Counted from the stretch's first letter, positions 8,758-19,985 are shown. The stretch: 64,000 bases of DNA from Caulobacter sp. FWC26 (GCF_002742645.2 NZ_CP033875.1:3326001-3390000), one strand, 5' to 3'. Notes: generated from the letters alone by a model not told the origin. Translations and numbers: made by a program.

Positions 8758-10047
8758 ATGATCTCTCGCTTGCTGACCCTCTGGCGCGGCCTGCCCGCTC
8801 CGATCCGCCGGTCGGCCCACCTGACCGTTGGCGCGCCCAGGATGGCGGCGGACGCCGTGTCGGCGTGTTGGCGAAACTATCTGTCGGCCCGAGAACGGCG
8901 ACGGGCCTTCGCGGGGGCCAAGCGCGTCTTGCGCCGCCGCCCGTCGGACACCTCGGGTCCGGTGACTGTCGTCGGCTTCCACGGCGCAGTGCATGGCCTT
9001 GGCGAGGGCGCCAGACTGCTTCTCAGGGGACTGGCCGACGCCGGCGTCGACGTCCGCGCGTTGGACCTTTCTGAGCGGGTAGGCTTCCCAGTCGACATGC
9101 CTGTGACGACGCCGCCGCCGGGCGAGACAGAGCGGGGCGTGGTCATCTCGCACGTCAATCCGCCCGAACTGATCGAGTGGGTGCTGCAAACCGAGGCGGC
9201 CTTCCTGCGCGAACGCCGCCACATCGGCTACTGGGCCTGGGAGTTGGAGGAAGCGCCGGCGGATTGGCTGCCGGCCTTCGATTTCGTTGACGAGGTGTGG
9301 ACGCCTTCGGAATTCGCTGCGGACGCCATTCGACGGATCGCACCGAAGCACATCAAGGTCTCCGCCGCGCCCTACCCGATCTACCTTAACGCCCGCCCGC
9401 CCGCCGATCGCGGTCGGTTCGGTCTGCCCGAGGATCGGGTGGTGGTGTTCACCGCCTTTGATCTGAGGTCGACCGCCCAACGGAAAAACCCGCGCGCCGC
9501 GCTGGCCGCCTTCCAGCGCGCCAATCGGCAACTTGGCGGGCCGGCGCTGCTGATCTGCAAGGTGGTGGGCGGCGACCTCTATCCCGAAATGCTGGCCGCA
9601 CTCGCCGCCGAGGTCGCCGACGACCCTTCGGTCCGGCTGATGACGGACAATCTGACAAGCGAAGAGATGGCGGTGCTGACCGCCAGCGTCGACATCGTTC
9701 TCTCGCTGCACCGATCCGAGGGCTACGGGCTTTTGCTGGCGGAGGCCATCTGGCAGGGCAAGGCGACCGTCGCTACGGGCTGGTCCTCGAACGTCGAGTT
9801 CATGGACCAGTGCTCGAGCGCGTTGGTGCGCTTCGAACTGGTTCCGGTGGCGGGCGACGGCCCGATCTATCGCTCCGGACGATGGGCGGACGCCGATGTG
9901 GCCCATGCGGCCGAACAGCTCGCCGCCCTGATCGCGGACAAGACCTTGCGCGAGCAATGGTCGGCCGCGACCGCACGAAACAAGCATGTTTCGTTCGATC
10001 GCGACGCCTGGATCACGCTGATGGGCGAGCGGCTTCCAAGATCCTAG
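8758..10047 (+). CDS. Glycosyltransferase (GT4-like)
   Basis: 429 residues from ATG 8758. An upstream ATG at 8656 would add an unlikely leader. The Gly-rich loop (VHGLGEGARLLLRGL) lies in the acceptor-binding half and the donor-binding half carries LSLHRSEGYGLLLAEAIWQGKATVATGWSSN, the E-x7-E region typical of retaining GT-B enzymes. It probably adds a sugar to LPS or exopolysaccharide. It converges with the rsaF-type gene (end 10065), only 17 bases away. Confidence 0.8.
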   Translation: MISRLLTLWRGLPAPIRRSAHLTVGAPRMAADAVSACWRNYLSARERRRAFAGAKRVLRRRPSDTSGPVTVVGFHGAVHGLGEGARLLLRGLADAGVDVRALDLSERVGFPVDMPVTTPPPGETERGVVISHVNPPELIEWVLQTEAAFLRERRHIGYWAWELEEAPADWLPAFDFVDEVWTPSEFAADAIRRIAPKHIKVSAAPYPIYLNARPPADRGRFGLPEDRVVVFTAFDLRSTAQRKNPRAALAAFQRANRQLGGPALLICKVVGGDLYPEMLAALAAEVADDPSVRLMTDNLTSEEMAVLTASVDIVLSLHRSEGYGLLLAEAIWQGKATVATGWSSNVEFMDQCSSALVRFELVPVAGDGPIYRSGRWADADVAHAAEQLAALIADKTLREQWSAATARNKHVSFDRDAWITLMGERLPRS

Positions 10048-10064
10048 CCGACGCCCCTGGCGCT

Positions 10065-11672
10065 CTATCCCTTCGGCGCCGTCGTCATGGGCGCGTCGCT
10101 GTCCTTCAGGGTCGGAAGGTCGTTGATCGACGGCGGCGGCTCCACCTTGTCCGCCGAAACGGGCTTGGCGGGCAGCTCCGACGACTGCGGACGGATCGGC
10201 GTGGTGTCGCCCGCTTCGGGCTTCTTTGCCGCCAGCGGCAGCGAAACCTTGTCCAGGGTCTGGACGATCAGATCCGTGGGCAGCATGCCGCGGTAACGAA
10301 CCTTCTTGAAGTTGCGCTCCGGATCATACGGGGCGATCCCCGGCGCCAGGTTGCCGACTTCCAGCGTACCGATCTGCGACAGCAGCTGGACGCGCGAGAC
10401 ATACTCGTTGGCCCGGCTACGGACGAAGCCGAGCTGGGAATTCTGCAGTTCGGCCTGCGCGTTCAGGACCTCGATCGTGCTGCGCAGGGCAAAGCGCTCT
10501 TCCTCACGAACGCCATAGAAGGCGATCGTGTTGGCCTTCATTTCCTCTTCGATCGTGACCAGCGAGCGGCGCGCCGCGACCAGTTGCTCCCAAGCCTCCG
10601 ACACGCTGTAGACCATGTTGCGGCGAGCATCGTCGATCAGCAGCTTGTCGCGATTGTTCTCTTCCAGGGTCTGCCGGATCGTCGAATTGATCTGGCCGGC
10701 GGAGAACAGGGGCTGGGTCAGGGTCACGCTGGCGGAGATCGCATCCTCGCGGTTACGGATCTTGGCGCTGTAGGGATAGGTCGGCGCGTTGCGGTAGTCG
10801 AAGCGCGCCGAGACGCTGAAGAGCCTTTGAGCGCTGGCCTCGGCCACGCCCAGCCGTGAGGCCTTTTCCGTAAAGATCGCCGACAGCACGACCGGGTTGT
10901 TGGCTTCGGCCTGATTGTAGGCCTCGTCGAGCGCCTTCGGCAGGTCGTCGATGTCCGGCTCGGGGTCGAGTTCGGTCGGCAAGTGTCCGACGAGCGCCGC
11001 GTAGTTGGCGATGCTCAGATTCAGTTGAGCCTGGGCGTTGACGACCTGGGTGCTCGCCGAGGCAAGCCGCGCCTTGGCCTGCTGTACGTCGGTCAGGGTC
11101 ACCTGGCGAACGGCGTACTTGTCCTCGGTGTCCTGGAGTTGCTTGCGCAGCCATGCTTCGCCGCCGAGGCTGATGCGCAGGATCTCGCGGTCTCGACGCA
11201 CCGTGACATAGGCGTTCGTGACCCGAACCAGCAGATCCATCTCGATCCGACGCAGGCTTTCGCGTGACGCCTTGATCTTGGCCTCAACACCTTCCAACCG
11301 CGCCGCGTAACGGCCGTTGGTATAGAGCGATTGCGACAGGCCGAGTTGGTTCACCTGGCTCGCCGCCTCCAAGCCTAGGGGCTTGTTGCTACCAAACGGG
11401 GTCGTGCTCGGCCCCTTCAGGTAGCCATAGACCTCCGCGACCTGGGCGTTGGCCTGAAGGCCGTAGGCCGCGCGGGCCTGGGTATAGTTCTCGTCAAGCG
11501 CGCGCAGGGCGGCGCGCTGGGCCTGGATGTTCGGATTGCTCTGGTAAGCGGCGGTGATCGCGTCCGCCAGCGTCTCGGCGCTCGCAACCTGAGCGCCGCC
11601 GGCGACCGCGCAAGCCGCGACGATACCGATCACGGACGCCCGGATGGACAGGGTTTTAGCAAACACTCGCAT
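10065..11672 (-). CDS. rsaFa: TolC-family outer membrane protein of S-layer type I secretion (RsaF)
   Basis: A 535-residue outer-membrane efflux protein with a signal peptide (cleavage near VASAE, residue 33). It has two TolC repeats of long coiled-coil helices, beginning with LADAITAAYQSNPNIQAQRAALRALDENYTQARA, and a Pro/Ser-rich C-terminal tail. In C. crescentus RsaFa works with RsaD and RsaE to export RsaA, and its gene follows the O-antigen genes downstream of rsaE. The same order is seen here, which supports the name. It would form the trimeric outer-membrane channel. A second paralogue (RsaFb) is expected elsewhere in the genome. Confidence 0.88.
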   Translation of the reverse strand: MRVFAKTLSIRASVIGIVAACAVAGGAQVASAETLADAITAAYQSNPNIQAQRAALRALDENYTQARAAYGLQANAQVAEVYGYLKGPSTTPFGSNKPLGLEAASQVNQLGLSQSLYTNGRYAARLEGVEAKIKASRESLRRIEMDLLVRVTNAYVTVRRDREILRISLGGEAWLRKQLQDTEDKYAVRQVTLTDVQQAKARLASASTQVVNAQAQLNLSIANYAALVGHLPTELDPEPDIDDLPKALDEAYNQAEANNPVVLSAIFTEKASRLGVAEASAQRLFSVSARFDYRNAPTYPYSAKIRNREDAISASVTLTQPLFSAGQINSTIRQTLEENNRDKLLIDDARRNMVYSVSEAWEQLVAARRSLVTIEEEMKANTIAFYGVREEERFALRSTIEVLNAQAELQNSQLGFVRSRANEYVSRVQLLSQIGTLEVGNLAPGIAPYDPERNFKKVRYRGMLPTDLIVQTLDKVSLPLAAKKPEAGDTTPIRPQSSELPAKPVSADKVEPPPSINDLPTLKDSDAPMTTAPKG

Positions 11673-11727
11673 TTCCTAGACTTCCGGCGCAGGACCGACG
11701 TAGGGCCTTCAACCTAATATTTGTGGC

Positions 11728-12765
11728 TTAATCAAGAAGACGACGGACCGTCTCTTCCCATGTGACATTCTTGTCGCGCCAAAGATCGCGCGCCGCCTTC
11801 CCCAGCGATATCGCCCGCCCCCGGTCTGCGGTCAAACCTTCGAGGGCCTCGGCCAAGGCTTGGGGCGTTGGCTCGGCGACCGCGCCGGTGTCGGCGCTGA
11901 CAATCTCCAGCAGCCCGCCGGAGTCGGTCACAGTGAGCACGGCCTTGCCCGCAGCGAAAGCCTCCATCGTCACATAGCCCACACTGTCCTCGTCAAAGGG
12001 CAGATAGGCGCAGACCAGCGCCCCATTGGCCCAGCGCGCGATGTCGGCGCGGGGATGGAAACCGAAGCGCAGATCGACGCGGTCCTTCAGGTCCAGGTCC
12101 TCGACCAGCTTGGTCAGGCGGTCGGCGTAGGCCTGGTTCTCCGGCGGACCCGCGATCACCAGGCGCAGGCTTCCCGGCAGCAAGGCCAGGGCCTCGATCA
12201 GCAGATGCTGACGCTTGCCCGCCGCGACCCGACCGCCGGCGAAGACGTAGTCGCCATGCTCGCCGCCGGTAAACAGCTCCCCGTCGTTCAAGGGCGGATA
12301 AAGCACCTCGCTGCTCACCCCGTTGAACCTCATCAAGCGGTTCTGGGTGACGGGAGAATTGCAGTAGATCTTGCGGCACTCGGCGAAGCAGGCGTTGTCG
12401 GCGGCGTGAATCGCGGCCTTCACCGCCCTGCCCGTGTCGTCGAAATCCAGATGGCTCTGGCCCGCTTCCGAAAGGTCATAAGCCTGGCGGAACTGGTGCA
12501 ACAGCCACAGCACCTTCTGGTGGTGCGGGATCAGATAGGCCGGGAACTTCAGCCCGATCACGCGATCCACGTTGTAGAGCCGCATGCCCTTGGAGATCAG
12601 CATCTCCTCAACCAGCCGCTCGGCCGGTTCCCAGGTGAACGGGACACGGGCAAGCTCGGACTGCACGCCGGGCGTGGCGTTCAGGCGGCGGACCAGATGG
12701 TCGGCCAGCTCCTCGGCGCCGCCGCGCTGGAACGGCGCGGCATTGTTGACGACCAGAACCTTCAT
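11728..12765 (-). CDS. GT4 glycosyltransferase, O-antigen assembly
   Basis: A 345-residue GT-B enzyme. The N-terminus MKVLVVNNAAPFQRGGAEELADHLVRRL is the usual Gly-rich acceptor-side start of family GT4. The donor side contains FAGGRVAAGKRQHLLIEAL and MEAFAAGKAVLTVTDSGG. It lies 10 bases downstream of a paralogue of identical length (start 13813), so the pair arose by duplication. Both probably add perosamine or a linked sugar to the smooth LPS that anchors the S-layer. Exact linkage cannot be told from sequence. Confidence 0.85.
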   Translation of the reverse strand: MKVLVVNNAAPFQRGGAEELADHLVRRLNATPGVQSELARVPFTWEPAERLVEEMLISKGMRLYNVDRVIGLKFPAYLIPHHQKVLWLLHQFRQAYDLSEAGQSHLDFDDTGRAVKAAIHAADNACFAECRKIYCNSPVTQNRLMRFNGVSSEVLYPPLNDGELFTGGEHGDYVFAGGRVAAGKRQHLLIEALALLPGSLRLVIAGPPENQAYADRLTKLVEDLDLKDRVDLRFGFHPRADIARWANGALVCAYLPFDEDSVGYVTMEAFAAGKAVLTVTDSGGLLEIVSADTGAVAEPTPQALAEALEGLTADRGRAISLGKAARDLWRDKNVTWEETVRRLLD

Positions 12766-12775
12766 GCGGGCGTTC

Positions 12776-13813
12776 TCACGAGGTCAGGCGCTCCACCACG
12801 GTGCTCCAGTCGATCTTCATCTCGGCCAGCCGGTTCAGCGAAGCGGTCCCCATCTTGGCCACAGCGAGCTTGTCGGCATGCAGCCGGTCGAACTGCTCAG
12901 CCAAGGCGCGTGCATCCGGCGCGCTGATCAGACCGTTACGGCCATGCTCGACCAGTTCCAGCACCCCGCCGGAGTCGGTTGTCGTGATCACCGGCTTGCG
13001 GGCGTGGGCGCCTTCCAGCGAGGGATAGCCGTAGCTGTCCTCGTCCTTGGGCAGATAGGCCACGGCCAAGGCCTGCTTGAGCATATCGGCCTTCTCTTCC
13101 TCGCTGATCCAGCGATCCTCGAGAATGACCCGATCCGCCACGCCCAGGTCGTGGGTCATCTTCACCAGCTGGCGGCCATACTCGGGACTGGACGCCGTGC
13201 CCGCCAGACGCAGCTTCACGCCGGTCTTCACGTACTGCATGGCCTCGATCATCAGCGCCTGGCGCTTGTGCGGCTCCAGCCGAGAGATGGCGACGATCTC
13301 GTCGCCATAACCGGTGTGGCTGAAGCGTTCGGGCTGATAGATCGGCGGGTAAAGCGGCGTGGCGTCCAGGCCATTGAAGGCCTTCAAGCGGTCGGCCACC
13401 ACCTGGGAGTTGGTGAACACCGCCCGCGCCTCGGAAATCGCCTGGGTGTCCAGCGCGCGGAGATTGTCGCGAACGGCGCGGTAGTGCGCGTCGTCAGGCA
13501 TGCCGCGATAGGGCGTGTCCCAAAGGTCGTAGAAGGTGCGGATATGGTGGATGAACCACAGCACCTTGTTCGGGTGGTCCACCACATAGGCCGGCGGCCG
13601 GAAGCAGATCACCCGGTCGCACCACTGCGTCAGGTCCATCATCCGCCAAGCGGCGATCTGGTGCAGGATCTCGTTCGGATCGTCGACAAACGGCAGATAG
13701 AAGCGCTCGACCTCGTGGCCGGCCTCGACCAGCTTTTCCTCGAGCCACTCGACGATGAAGCGCGCCCCGCCGTTGATGAACGGCACGATCGAGGACAGCA
13801 GGACGATGCGCAT
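12776..13813 (-). CDS. GT4 glycosyltransferase, O-antigen assembly
   Basis: A 345-residue GT-B enzyme with MRIVLLSSIVPFINGGARFIVEWL at the N-terminus and SRLEPHKRQALMIEAM and LEGAHARKPVITTTDSGG in the donor half. It starts three bases after the end of the perosamine synthase gene, clearly in the same operon. It is a paralogue of the next gene downstream. The natural role is transfer of perosamine-type sugar in O-antigen synthesis, by context. Confidence 0.85.
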   Translation of the reverse strand: MRIVLLSSIVPFINGGARFIVEWLEEKLVEAGHEVERFYLPFVDDPNEILHQIAAWRMMDLTQWCDRVICFRPPAYVVDHPNKVLWFIHHIRTFYDLWDTPYRGMPDDAHYRAVRDNLRALDTQAISEARAVFTNSQVVADRLKAFNGLDATPLYPPIYQPERFSHTGYGDEIVAISRLEPHKRQALMIEAMQYVKTGVKLRLAGTASSPEYGRQLVKMTHDLGVADRVILEDRWISEEEKADMLKQALAVAYLPKDEDSYGYPSLEGAHARKPVITTTDSGGVLELVEHGRNGLISAPDARALAEQFDRLHADKLAVAKMGTASLNRLAEMKIDWSTVVERLTS

Positions 13814-13816
13814 CGG

Positions 13817-14932
13817 CTAGACCAGCACCTGATCCAGCGCCGCGACGACGCGGTCGATGTCGGCCTCGCTCAGCCCGGCGTGGGTCGGCAGGTTCAGGCC
13901 ATCCGCGCCGCAGGCTTCGGCGACCTTCAGGTCGTCCGTGGCCAGATGGGCGTAAGGCGGCATGATGTGCATCGGATGGAACACAGGGCGGCTCTCGATG
14001 CCCATCGCCTCCAGATCCTTGATCACCTGGTCGCGAGAGGTCGAAAGGCCTTCGCCCAGCCGCACCGTGTACATCCAGAACACGTGACGGCCGGTCGACT
14101 CCACGTGGGGCTTGATCACCCGGTTGCCCAGACGCGCCAGCTTCTGTTCGTACCAGGCCACCACCTTTTCGCGCGCGGCCAGGTGCTCGTCGACCCGTTC
14201 CAGCTGCGCCAAGCCGATCGCGGCCTGGATGTTGGTCATGCGATAGTTGAAGCCAACGACGGGAAACCAGTAGCGGCGGTTCGGGTCCATGCCCTGGCTG
14301 CGGTACAGGCGCATCGTCGCGGCCAGTTCATCGTTGTTCGTCGTGATCATCCCGCCCTCGCCGGTGGTGATGATCTTGTTGCCGAAGAAGCTGAAGGTCG
14401 CGCAGTCGCCCAGCGCGCCGGACATCTTGCCCTTGTAGGACGCGCCGACGGCTTCAGCAGCGTCCTCGATGACCATCAGGCCGTGCTTCTTGGCGATCTC
14501 CAGGATCGGGTCCATGTCGGCGACCTGGCCGTAAAGGTGCACCGGCATGATGGCCTTGGTGCGCGGCGTGATCTTGGCCTCGATCAGCGCGGGATCGATG
14601 TTGAAGGTGCGCGGATCGTTGTCGACCAGCACCACCGTACCGCCGCAATAGGTCACCGCGTTGCACGAGGCGATATAGGTCAGGCTGGGGATGATCACCT
14701 CGTCGCCCGGCCCGATCCCCATGGCCACCAGCGCGAGATGCAAGGCCGTCGTGCCGTTGTTGCAGGCGATCGCGTGCTTCACGCCGCAGTAGTCGGCGAA
14801 GGCGCGTTCGAAATCGGTGATGAAGCGGCCCGCCGACGAGATCCACGTCGAGTCCAGGCACTCCAGCACGTAATCGCGCTCGTTGCCGTCCAGGCGCGGC
14901 GCGGCGACGGAAATGCGCGGCAGGTCACTCAC
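13817..14932 (-). CDS. per: GDP-perosamine synthase (PLP aminotransferase)
   Basis: A 371-residue DegT/DnrJ/EryC1 aminotransferase. It converts GDP-4-keto-6-deoxymannose to GDP-perosamine using glutamate. The PLP-binding lysine is Lys186 (in FFGNKIITTGEGG), the same number as in the characterised C. crescentus enzyme. Asp157/Ala/Ala (EDAAEA) stacks and binds the cofactor pyridine nitrogen. The start overlaps the end of the N-acetyltransferase gene by four bases, so translation is coupled. The product is the O-antigen building block for S-layer attachment. Confidence 0.93.
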   Translation of the reverse strand: MSDLPRISVAAPRLDGNERDYVLECLDSTWISSAGRFITDFERAFADYCGVKHAIACNNGTTALHLALVAMGIGPGDEVIIPSLTYIASCNAVTYCGGTVVLVDNDPRTFNIDPALIEAKITPRTKAIMPVHLYGQVADMDPILEIAKKHGLMVIEDAAEAVGASYKGKMSGALGDCATFSFFGNKIITTGEGGMITTNNDELAATMRLYRSQGMDPNRRYWFPVVGFNYRMTNIQAAIGLAQLERVDEHLAAREKVVAWYEQKLARLGNRVIKPHVESTGRHVFWMYTVRLGEGLSTSRDQVIKDLEAMGIESRPVFHPMHIMPPYAHLATDDLKVAEACGADGLNLPTHAGLSEADIDRVVAALDQVLV

Positions 14933-15575
14933 GAACGGTCTCCTTTGATCTTGGCCGGCACGCCGATCGCGAGGACCGCGTCCGGAAGGTCACGCACGAC
15001 GACGCCCCCGGCGCCGACGATCGTATCGGCGCCGATCGACACGCCGGGTATGGCCCGGGCGCCCACGCCGAGAAAAGCCCGCTCCCCCACGGTCACCCCC
15101 CCGGCCAGCGCCGAGGCGGGCCCCAGATGGCAGGCTTCGGCCAGGCGGCAGTCATGATCCACCACGGCCCCGGTATTGATGATCGCCAGATCGTCGATCC
15201 GGCTGTCGGCATTGATCGCAACCCCCGCCATCACCGCGATCCCCTCGCCCAGACGCGCAGTCGGCGAGATCACGGCCGAAGGATGGATGGCGTTGACCAG
15301 CGAAAACCCTTGCTCGCGCGCTTTGCGCCCCAGCTTCTGACGAAGCCGGTTGTCGCCGATCGCCACGAACAGTCTCGAAAACCCCTTCTCGCGCAGCCCC
15401 GGCAGCGCCAGGTCGTCGCCCACCACGGGAACGCCCAGAACCTGGCGGGGCGTCGGATCGGCGTCGACGATGGCGGCCACCGTCTCCCCGCGAGCCCGCA
15501 AGCTCTCGATGGCCACCTTGGCGTGGCCGCCGCCGCCGATGATGACGACGCCCCCGATGTCGAGGGTGGCGCTCA

Positions 15576-15576
<1 letters not shown>
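14929..15576 (-). CDS. perB: GDP-perosamine N-acetyltransferase (NeuD/PglD-type left-handed beta helix)
   Basis: A 215-residue acetyltransferase. The N-terminal nucleotide-sugar-binding Rossmann part (VVIIGGGGHAKVAIESL) is followed by hexapeptide repeats of a left-handed beta helix (about residues 98-205). His141, in VVDHDC, is the expected catalytic base and matches PerB of C. crescentus. It uses acetyl-CoA to make GDP-N-acetylperosamine. The start overlaps the gmd stop by one base and the end overlaps per by four, so the three genes form one tight biosynthetic operon. Confidence 0.9.
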
Positions 15577-16649
<1,073 letters not shown>

Positions 16650-16692
16650 TCATCCGAAAAGCATGGGAAATCAGGCTGTTGAAATCCCGAAA

Positions 16693-18003
16693 CTACTCCT
16701 CGCGCATCGTGGTGCGCAGGGTGTCCCGCAGCGGCGAGAACAGGTACTGCAGCACGGTGCGCTCGCCGGTCGGGACGATGACCTGAGCCGGCATGCCGGC
16801 GGTGACGCGGCTCCGCAGGTTCGGCGGCAACTGCTTGATGTCCACCGTCACCACGCCCAGGAAGTACGACACCTTGCCTTCCGGATCGGTCAGGCGGTCG
16901 TGCGAGATCGAGATGATCTTGCCGTTCAGGATCGGCACCTCGCGCGAGTGGAACGACGGCAGGCGCACCTCGGTGACCATGCCCTCATGGATGTTGTCGA
17001 CGTCGGTCGGCGCAAACTGGGCGTGGATCTCGAAGCTGCGCTCGTCGGGCGCGATATCGACCAGCGCTTCGGCCGGACGCACCACGGCGCCTTCGGTGAA
17101 GAAGCGCAGGGCCTGGGCCACGCCGTTCACCGGCGAGACGATGTTGACGCGGCGCTGGGCGTCGGCGGCGACGACTTCGCGTTCGCTGACCTCGGCCAGC
17201 TTGACGCGGGTCTCGGCGATCGCCTCGCTGACCTGTTCGAAGAACTGCTGACGGATCTGGCGGATCTTCAGCTGGGTCTCGCCCATGCCCTGGATGGCCT
17301 TGGCCCGGTCAGCGGTGAGCTTGCCGATGGCGCCCGACAGCGAGGCCTGCTCGCGCTCCAGCGCCAGCAGGCGCGGCCGGGGCACCAGGCCCTTGTCGTA
17401 GATCTTGCGCAGATCGCCCAGCTCATCCTGGATGAAGCCGAGTTGCTCCTTGAGCCCCTGGATCTGACGGTCGATGCCGTCGATCTCGCTCTTGAACTGA
17501 TCGCGCTGGGCGTTGAACAGGTCGACCTGGCCCTGGATGGTCTGGCGGCGTTCGACGAACTGCGACTGTTCGTCGGCGAGGGCGCGGGCCACCACCGGGT
17601 CGGCGCGCTGGGTCAGGAGCTCGGCCGGGAAGCTGATGGTCGGGCGCTGATCGCGCTCGGCGACGAGACGGGCCTCGAGGGCGCGGAAGGCGACGTACTG
17701 GGCGCGGGTGATGCCGGCGGCGGCGTTCACCTGGGTCGGGTCCAGCTGGAACAGCACCTGCCCGGCCTTCACCCGCTCGCCTTCGCGCACTAGGATCTTG
17801 CTGAGCATGCCGCCTTCCAGGTGCTGGATGGTCTTGCGGTTGGCGGTCGTGGTGACAACGCCGTTGGCGATCACGGCGCTGTCCAGCGGCGCGAAGGCGG
17901 CCCAGCCCAGGACCCCCACGAAGGTGAAGGCGATGACGGCATAGCCGATGCGGGCGATGCCTTTGTAGTTGTCGGTCGGACGCTTGATCTGAGCGGGCTT
18001 CAT
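16693..18003 (-). CDS. rsaE: Type I secretion membrane fusion protein RsaE (HlyD family)
   Basis: A 436-residue periplasmic adaptor. A short cytoplasmic N-terminus is followed by one transmembrane helix (about residues 19-42) and a lipoyl half-motif (IQHLEGGMLSKILVREGERVKAGQVL). Long coiled coils span about 95-290, then the second lipoyl half and the beta-barrel domain with a conserved GMPAQVIVPTGERTVLQYLFSPL end. It links the ABC transporter RsaD to the RsaF channel. It follows rsaD by 61 bases. Confidence 0.93.
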   Translation of the reverse strand: MKPAQIKRPTDNYKGIARIGYAVIAFTFVGVLGWAAFAPLDSAVIANGVVTTTANRKTIQHLEGGMLSKILVREGERVKAGQVLFQLDPTQVNAAAGITRAQYVAFRALEARLVAERDQRPTISFPAELLTQRADPVVARALADEQSQFVERRQTIQGQVDLFNAQRDQFKSEIDGIDRQIQGLKEQLGFIQDELGDLRKIYDKGLVPRPRLLALEREQASLSGAIGKLTADRAKAIQGMGETQLKIRQIRQQFFEQVSEAIAETRVKLAEVSEREVVAADAQRRVNIVSPVNGVAQALRFFTEGAVVRPAEALVDIAPDERSFEIHAQFAPTDVDNIHEGMVTEVRLPSFHSREVPILNGKIISISHDRLTDPEGKVSYFLGVVTVDIKQLPPNLRSRVTAGMPAQVIVPTGERTVLQYLFSPLRDTLRTTMREE

Positions 18004-18064
18004 GTGAGCTTGAGCCTAAGAGGCGCCAGGGAACCGGCGCCGGTAAAACGGGGAACGGCGGACG

Positions 18065-19798
18065 TCAGTTCGCGCGCTGCGGCGCGGGGATCGGCGGCTG
18101 GGGCGGCTGGGGCGGCTGCGCGCCCATCAGCTTGGCCAGCATGACGTCCCGCTCGCCGAAGTCCGAGATCACCCCCTGATTGATGACCATGATGTAGTCG
18201 GCCTGGCTCAGGATGTTGACCTTGTGCGTGGCGAACACGACCGTGCGGCCGGCGGCCTTCAGCTTGGCCATCGCCTGGGTCAGGGCCGCCTCGCCCACCT
18301 GGTCGAGGCTGGCGTTCGGTTCGTCTAGCACGATCAGCGCCGGCTGGCGGAACAGGGCGCGGGCCAGGGCCAGGCGCTGGCGCTGGCCGCCCGACAGCGA
18401 GGCGCCGCCTTCGCCGATGGCGGTGTCGTAGCCGTCCGGCAGGGCCTGGATCATCTCGTGGACGCCGGCCATCTTGGCGGCCTCGATCACGTCATTGGCC
18501 TCGAACTCGCCGAAGCGGGCGATGTTCTGGGCCACGGTGCCGGAGAACAGCTCGATGTCCTGCGGCAGGTAGCCGATGTGGCGGCCCAGCTTTTCGGGGT
18601 CCCACTGGCGCAGGTCGTAGCCGTCGAGACGGATCACGCCCGCCGCGCAGGGCCACACGCCGACGATGCCGCGCAGCAGCGAGGACTTGCCCGCCGCGCT
18701 GGGGCCGACGATGGCCAGGGCCGTGCCGGCGTCGAGGCGGAAGCTGGCCTGGCGCATGGTCGGGGCCTGGGCGCCGGGCGGGACGATCGAGGCGGCCTCG
18801 GCCGACAGGACGCCGCGCGGTTCGGGCAGGTCCATGTGATCGGTGCGGTCGGCCTCGGCGCGGAGCATGGCCTGCAGGCGGTCCCACGAGCCGCGGGCGC
18901 CGATGAAGCCCTTCCACTGGCCGATGGCGCCTTCGATGGGGGCCAGGGCGCGACCCACCAGGATCGAGCCGGCGATCATCGAGCCGGGCGAGATCTCGCC
19001 CTTGATGGCCAGATAGGCGCCGCCGCCCAGGATCAGGGTCTGGACGATCTGGCGGAACACCTTGATGCCCGACATCACCGCGCCGCCGGCGTCGCTGGCG
19101 GCGGCCTGCCAGGCCACCTGCTCGTCGCGCCGCACGCGCCAGCGCGCCTGCAGCCCGCCCCACATGCCCATGGCCTTCATGACCTCGGCGTTGCGCAGCG
19201 TGGCGCTGGCGTCGTTCTGAGCGGCGATCGAGGCCATGGTGGCCAGCGTCACCGGATTGTTGGTGGCCCGGTCGTTCATCACCGCCAGGCCGAAGGTGAT
19301 GATGCTGGCGATGATGGCCAAAACGCCGAAGAACGGGTGCAGGATCCACGAGACGATGATGAACACCGGCGTCCAGGGCGCGTCGCAGAAGGCGATCAGG
19401 CCGCCGGTCATGAACTCGCGGACGGAGTCCATGTCACGGAACGCCTGCCCGCCGGAGCCGCGCTTGTTCAGGGTGGAGTCGAGCACCGACTTGAAGATCG
19501 GGTCGCGGGCCATGGCGTCGAACTTGAGCCCGCCGCGCACCAGCACCTGGGTGCGCAGTGCTTCCAGCGCGCCATAGACCAGGAACAGGAAGACGCAGAT
19601 CAGGGTCAGCACGACCAGGGTCGAGACGTTGCGGCTGCTGAGCACGCGGTCATAGACCTGCAGCATGTACAGCGGGCTGACCAGGGCCAGGATGTTGATG
19701 AAGAAGCTGAACACCATGGCCGCGATCAGCGCGGGCCGCATGGCCACCACGGCCATATCGAGGACGGTGGGCTTATCGACGCGACGGGAGAAAATCAT
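18065..19798 (-). CDS. rsaD: Type I secretion ABC transporter RsaD (permease/ATPase)
   Basis: A 577-residue PrtD-type half-transporter. Transmembrane helices occupy about residues 20-300. The ATPase half has Walker A GPSAAGKSS (365-373), signature LSGGQRQR (468-475) and Walker B LIVLDEP (488-494). There is no N-terminal C39 or CLD domain, as usual for PrtD/RsaD exporters. The C-terminus is Pro/Gln-rich (PQPPQPP). It energises export of RsaA. It lies downstream of rsaA behind a strong terminator, so only part of the rsaA transcription would continue into it, or it has its own promoter in 19799-19985. Confidence 0.94.
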   Translation of the reverse strand: MIFSRRVDKPTVLDMAVVAMRPALIAAMVFSFFINILALVSPLYMLQVYDRVLSSRNVSTLVVLTLICVFLFLVYGALEALRTQVLVRGGLKFDAMARDPIFKSVLDSTLNKRGSGGQAFRDMDSVREFMTGGLIAFCDAPWTPVFIIVSWILHPFFGVLAIIASIITFGLAVMNDRATNNPVTLATMASIAAQNDASATLRNAEVMKAMGMWGGLQARWRVRRDEQVAWQAAASDAGGAVMSGIKVFRQIVQTLILGGGAYLAIKGEISPGSMIAGSILVGRALAPIEGAIGQWKGFIGARGSWDRLQAMLRAEADRTDHMDLPEPRGVLSAEAASIVPPGAQAPTMRQASFRLDAGTALAIVGPSAAGKSSLLRGIVGVWPCAAGVIRLDGYDLRQWDPEKLGRHIGYLPQDIELFSGTVAQNIARFGEFEANDVIEAAKMAGVHEMIQALPDGYDTAIGEGGASLSGGQRQRLALARALFRQPALIVLDEPNASLDQVGEAALTQAMAKLKAAGRTVVFATHKVNILSQADYIMVINQGVISDFGERDVMLAKLMGAQPPQPPQPPIPAPQRAN

Positions 19799-19985
19799 GC
19801 GCTGCTTTCAAGTCGGCCACCATTTCGGCGCCGCTTACGTTTGGTCGGGGCTGTTCATCACGCAAATGTGGCGGGATCGCGCCCGCCCGCCGCTAAATCA
19901 CAGTTTGTGACAAGCGACAAGCCGCCGGGCGTTTGCGCGCGAGCCGCGCGTCGCCCACTCCCCTGAGACGCGACCCTTCCCGCAT

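Noticed and set aside
12584..15157. 857-residue ORF opposite the glycosyltransferase and perosamine genes
   Set aside because: His/Gln/Arg/Asp-rich shadow covering three well-recognised genes.
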